The translations under genes were made by a program, and so were the position numbers. A stretch of 64,000 bases of DNA from Comamonas serinivorans (GTDB lineage Bacteria; Pseudomonadota; Gammaproteobacteria; Burkholderiales; Burkholderiaceae_C), in the NCBI RefSeq assembly GCF_002158865.1, contig NZ_CP021455.1, forward strand, positions 3,720,001 to 3,784,000, given 5' to 3'. The first letter of the stretch is position 1, and every line of letters starts with the position of its first letter. The notes beneath the pieces are model-generated. The model saw only the letters and a program-made list of their open reading frames with translations, had not been told where the DNA came from and made no database searches. This document shows, one piece after another, positions 61,411 through 64,000 of this stretch.

Positions 61411-62598
61411 ATGAACGCCGCACTCTCTCCTTTGCAACTGGCCCAGACGCTGGCGGCCCAGTTCGCCGAACGCGCCGCCCTGCACGACGAACGGGCCAGC
61501 TTTCCGCACGACAACTTTTCCGAACTGGCCGCGGCCGGCCTGTTGAGCCTGGCGGCCTCGCCGCACCTGCTGCAGCACCCCGACCGCAGCGCCGGCCTGT
61601 CCATCGCCCTGCCCACGCAAGGGGCCAGCCTGGCGACGCTATCGCAGGTCATCGGCACCCTGGGCGAAGCCTGCCCGGCCACGGCCCTGGTGCTGGCGAT
61701 GCAGTACATCCAGCACCGCAGCCTCAGCCGGGCCAGCTCGCGCTGGCCCGTGCAGCTGGCACGGCGTGTGGTGCAGACGGCCAATCCGCAGGTGGCCCTC
61801 ATCAACTCGCTGCGCGTGGAGCCCGAACTGGGCACGCCCGCGCGCGGTGGCTTGCCCGCCACCACGGCCCGCCGCAGCGGCGAGGGCTGGGTGCTGTCGG
61901 GCCGCAAGATCTACAGCACGGGCGCACCCGGCCTGCGCTGGCTGGCCGTGTGGGCCCGCACCGATGAAACGCCGCCCCGCGTGGGCACCTTCCTGGTCGA
62001 TGCACAGCGGCCCGGCGTGCGCATCGAGCACAGCTGGAACCACCTGGGTCTGCGCGCCAGCGGCAGCCACGACATCGTGTTCGAGGGGGTGCACCTGCCG
62101 GCCGATCACGCCGTGGACATCCGCCCGCCGCAGGCCTGGCAAGGCGGCAATGCCGACCTGCAGGCCGAGATGGCCGTCTTCCTGGGGCAGATCTACAGCG
62201 GCGTGGCCCGCGCCGCACACCGCTGGACGCTGGGTTTTCTGCGTGAACGCACGCCCGCCAGCCTGGGCGCCCCGCTGGCCACCCTGCCGCGCGTGCAAGA
62301 GGCCGTGGGCCGCATCGAGCGGCTGCTGACCGTGAACGCGCTGCTCATCGCCCAGCTGGCGCAACGCGTGGACGCCGGCGACGTGCCGTCGGCCACCGAA
62401 AGCGGCCTGGTGAAGGTGCAGGTGACCGAAGCCGCCGTGCAGGCCGTGCACGAGGCGCTGGCGTTGACCAGCAACCATGGCCTGTCGCGCCGCAACCCGC
62501 TGGAGCGCCACCTGCGTGACGTGCTGTGCGGCCCCGTGCACACGCCGCAGGTCGACAGCGTGCACGTGGCAGCCGGCCGCGAGGCGCTGGCGCTGTGA
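61411..62598 (+). CDS. Acyl-CoA dehydrogenase-like flavoprotein (SfnB/DszC family)
   Basis: This 395-residue protein has the acyl-CoA dehydrogenase fold: an N-terminal helical domain, a middle beta domain with GWVLSGRKIYSTGA and the C-terminal helical bundle ending HLRDVLCGPVH. This set is typical of flavin-dependent monooxygenases such as SfnB and DszC, which act in sulfur acquisition, and not of beta-oxidation enzymes; the usual catalytic glutamate position is not evident. With SsuD- and SsuE-like neighbours an FMNH2-dependent C-S oxidation role is likely. Confidence 0.82.
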   Translation: MNAALSPLQLAQTLAAQFAERAALHDERASFPHDNFSELAAAGLLSLAASPHLLQHPDRSAGLSIALPTQGASLATLSQVIGTLGEACPATALVLAMQYIQHRSLSRASSRWPVQLARRVVQTANPQVALINSLRVEPELGTPARGGLPATTARRSGEGWVLSGRKIYSTGAPGLRWLAVWARTDETPPRVGTFLVDAQRPGVRIEHSWNHLGLRASGSHDIVFEGVHLPADHAVDIRPPQAWQGGNADLQAEMAVFLGQIYSGVARAAHRWTLGFLRERTPASLGAPLATLPRVQEAVGRIERLLTVNALLIAQLAQRVDAGDVPSATESGLVKVQVTEAAVQAVHEALALTSNHGLSRRNPLERHLRDVLCGPVHTPQVDSVHVAAGREALAL

Positions 62599-62774
62599 AC
62601 GTCCCGCGTCCACGCCAAGCCCTGGCCTGGCGAAGGCGCTCATGGGGCCGCACAGCCCGCCGACTACGGCTGCTCCCTGGCGACGCCACCGGCCGGGCCC
62701 AGCCGGTCCACCCACCCCTGCCGGGCTGCCTTGTCAGCCCGGCCCCACGCCGCACGCCGCGGCAGGAGCCTTGA

Positions 62775-63341
62775 ATGTCTGTTTTGTTGATTGCTGGCAG
62801 CCCCAGCGAACCCTCTCGTTCGGCCGCCTTGCTGGACGATGCCCACGCCCACCTGGTGGCGCGCGGCGTGCGCGTGGAACGCCTGAGCGTGCGCGACGTG
62901 TCGGCCGAAGCCCTGCTGCGTGCCGATTTCAGCCACGCCAGCGTGCTGGCCGCGGTGCGCCAGGTGGCCCAGGCCAAGGCCATCGTGGTGGCCACCCCCA
63001 TCTACAAGGCGGCCTATGCCGGTGCCCTGAAGGCGCTGCTGGATGTGCTGCCGCAAAGCGCCCTGCAGGGCAAGGCGGTGCTGCCGCTGGCCACGGGCGG
63101 CAGCCCGGGTCACCTGCTGGCGCTGGACTATGCCCTGCGACCGGTGCTGCAAGCGCTGGGGGCCCGCCTGGTGCTGCAAGGCATCTACGCCACCGATGCC
63201 CAGATCAAGCGTTCGCCCGATGGCGTGCACATCGACGCCGACATCGCCCAGCGCGTGGCGCACGGCCTGGGCAGCTTGCTGCAGGAAGCCGGCATCGCAC
63301 ACGCGCTGCCGGCGTCCACGCCGCTGGCGGCCAACGCCTGA
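62775..63341 (+). CDS. ssuE: NADPH-dependent FMN reductase, SsuE type
   Basis: This 188-residue flavodoxin-fold reductase supplies FMNH2 to sulfonate monooxygenases. Diagnostic phrases are IAGSPSEPSRS (phosphate loop), TPIYKAAYAGALKALLDVLPQ and LATGGSPGHLLALDYALRPVLQALGA. It follows the SfnB-like gene by 176 bp. It is the natural partner of the SsuD-like enzyme encoded upstream. A perfect 36-bp palindrome lies just beyond its stop. Confidence 0.93.
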   Translation: MSVLLIAGSPSEPSRSAALLDDAHAHLVARGVRVERLSVRDVSAEALLRADFSHASVLAAVRQVAQAKAIVVATPIYKAAYAGALKALLDVLPQSALQGKAVLPLATGGSPGHLLALDYALRPVLQALGARLVLQGIYATDAQIKRSPDGVHIDADIAQRVAHGLGSLLQEAGIAHALPASTPLAANA

Positions 63342-63354
63342 ATCCAGGCCGCAG

Positions 63355-63390
63355 GCCAGCACGACTACCCGATCGGGTAGTCGTGCTGGC
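63355..63390. terminator. Perfect 36-bp palindrome between convergent genes
   Basis: GCCAGCACGACTACCC, then GATC, then the exact reverse complement of the first 16 bases. It sits between the convergent ssuE and thioesterase genes. There is no T-run, so it may be a bidirectional stem, a processing site or a binding site. Confidence 0.6.
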
Positions 63391-63461
63391 AGGGTTCATG
63401 GTAGACCCAGGGCAGCTGCGGCAGCGCGGATCGTGATCGACGCCACGGGCCGCCGGGCTGC

Positions 63462-63914
63462 TCAGCGCCGAGGCACGGGGCGCGGCCGGCCCTGCTCGTC
63501 GATGGCGACGTAGGTGATGGTGGCTTCGGTGACCTTGATGTACTTGCCCTGGGTGTCGAAGCGCTCGGTCAGGGCTTCCACGTGCACGCGGATGGACGTG
63601 GTGCCGATGTGCAGCACCTTGGCATAAAAACTCAGGATGTCGCCCACGCGCACCGGCTGCTTGAAGATGAACTCGTTCACAGCCACGGTGGCCATGCGGC
63701 CTTGTGTGTGGCGTGCCGGCAGCACCGAGCCCGCCAGGTCGACCTGGGCCATCACCCAGCCCCCGAAGATGTCGCCATTGCCGTTGCAATCGCCCGGCAT
63801 GGGGATGACCTTGAGCACGAGTTCGTAGTCCTTGGGCGGCTCGACCAGCGGAGCCGACACGGCTTGGTTGTTCATCATGGGCATGCCGATCGGCAAGTCG
63901 TTCATCTGCATCAT
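63462..63914 (-). CDS. Acyl-CoA thioesterase, YciA family
   Basis: This 150-residue hot-dog-fold protein has the YciA-type phrases MPGDCNGNGDIFGGWVMAQVDLAG and VNEFIFKQPVRVGDILSFYA, with the catalytic Asp in the first. The region KVTEATITYVAID is also typical. YciA enzymes hydrolyse a broad range of acyl-CoAs in the cytosol. The ATG at 63914 is followed by three further possible starts. It is the last gene of the window and is convergent with ssuE. Confidence 0.9.
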   Translation of the reverse strand: MMQMNDLPIGMPMMNNQAVSAPLVEPPKDYELVLKVIPMPGDCNGNGDIFGGWVMAQVDLAGSVLPARHTQGRMATVAVNEFIFKQPVRVGDILSFYAKVLHIGTTSIRVHVEALTERFDTQGKYIKVTEATITYVAIDEQGRPRPVPRR

Positions 63915-64000
63915 TGTGGGCGCCGGCCTTCACGGGGCTGCGCATTTCGAACCAGGGAAAACCCGTATTTTCCTCCGTCACCGGGCGCGCGTCCAGCCTC

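Overview
The window is high-GC DNA from a betaproteobacterium. The best fit is order Burkholderiales, family Comamonadaceae or a close relative. The reasons are the petABC-sspA-sspB order, Bug/TctC-type binding proteins, a steroid isomerase closely resembling the Comamonas testosteroni enzyme, and GC-rich in-frame repeats of a type I associate with Comamonadaceae. About 50 protein genes, one tRNA and two riboswitches are supported. No transposase, integrase, rRNA or CRISPR array was seen.

Layout. 0-5 kb: tRNA-Thr, then sspB, sspA and the cytochrome bc1 genes petC, petB, petA on the minus strand, with mscL divergent. 5-13 kb: pdxA, a Nif3-like gene, an HtrA protease, thiC behind a TPP riboswitch, a ketosteroid isomerase, a thioesterase and a TctC-type binding protein. 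13-24 kb: a HAD phosphatase, a DUF4197 protein, two secreted proteins with C-terminal sorting signals, a citrate-lyase-like enzyme, a NarL-type two-component pair, YchJ and a sirtuin. 24-39 kb: an acyl-CoA ligase, a UbiE-like methyltransferase, a threonine dehydratase carrying an inserted repeat, a YqaA-like membrane protein, a YhaO/YhaN (SbcCD-like) pair, rsmD, a TPR protein, a DsbA/FrnE oxidoreductase, an FMN reductase and an exported carbonic-anhydrase-like protein. 39-44 kb: a LexA-box-controlled operon of a FAN1-type VRR-NUC nuclease and a DinG/XPD-like helicase. 44-50 kb: a cobalamin riboswitch followed by a TonB receptor and btuF-btuC-btuD. 50-52 kb: two tandem crotonase paralogues. 52-63 kb: an organosulfur region with a four-domain rhodanese, a thiol dioxygenase, a sulfonate-type ABC transporter with a membrane cytochrome c, an SsuD-like monooxygenase, an SfnB-like flavoprotein and an SsuE-like reductase. 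A YciA-type thioesterase closes the window.

The main non-genic discovery is a dispersed palindromic repeat. I count 19 copies, 18 of them exactly 52 bp and one 51 bp. The layout is fixed: a 7-bp end finishing in GTAT, 10 nt, a CCGTT-like 5-mer, 8 nt, an AACGG-like 5-mer, 10 nt, and a 7-bp end starting with ATAC. Ten copies lie within 30 bp downstream of a stop codon, and one is translated inside an ABC-transporter ATPase gene. A second, GC-rich repeat family is inserted in frame in the same ATPase gene (two 84-bp tandem units) and, in the opposite orientation, in the threonine dehydratase gene. Several short tandem repeats (7, 12 and 15 bp) are also present; three of them lie next to copies of the 52-bp element.
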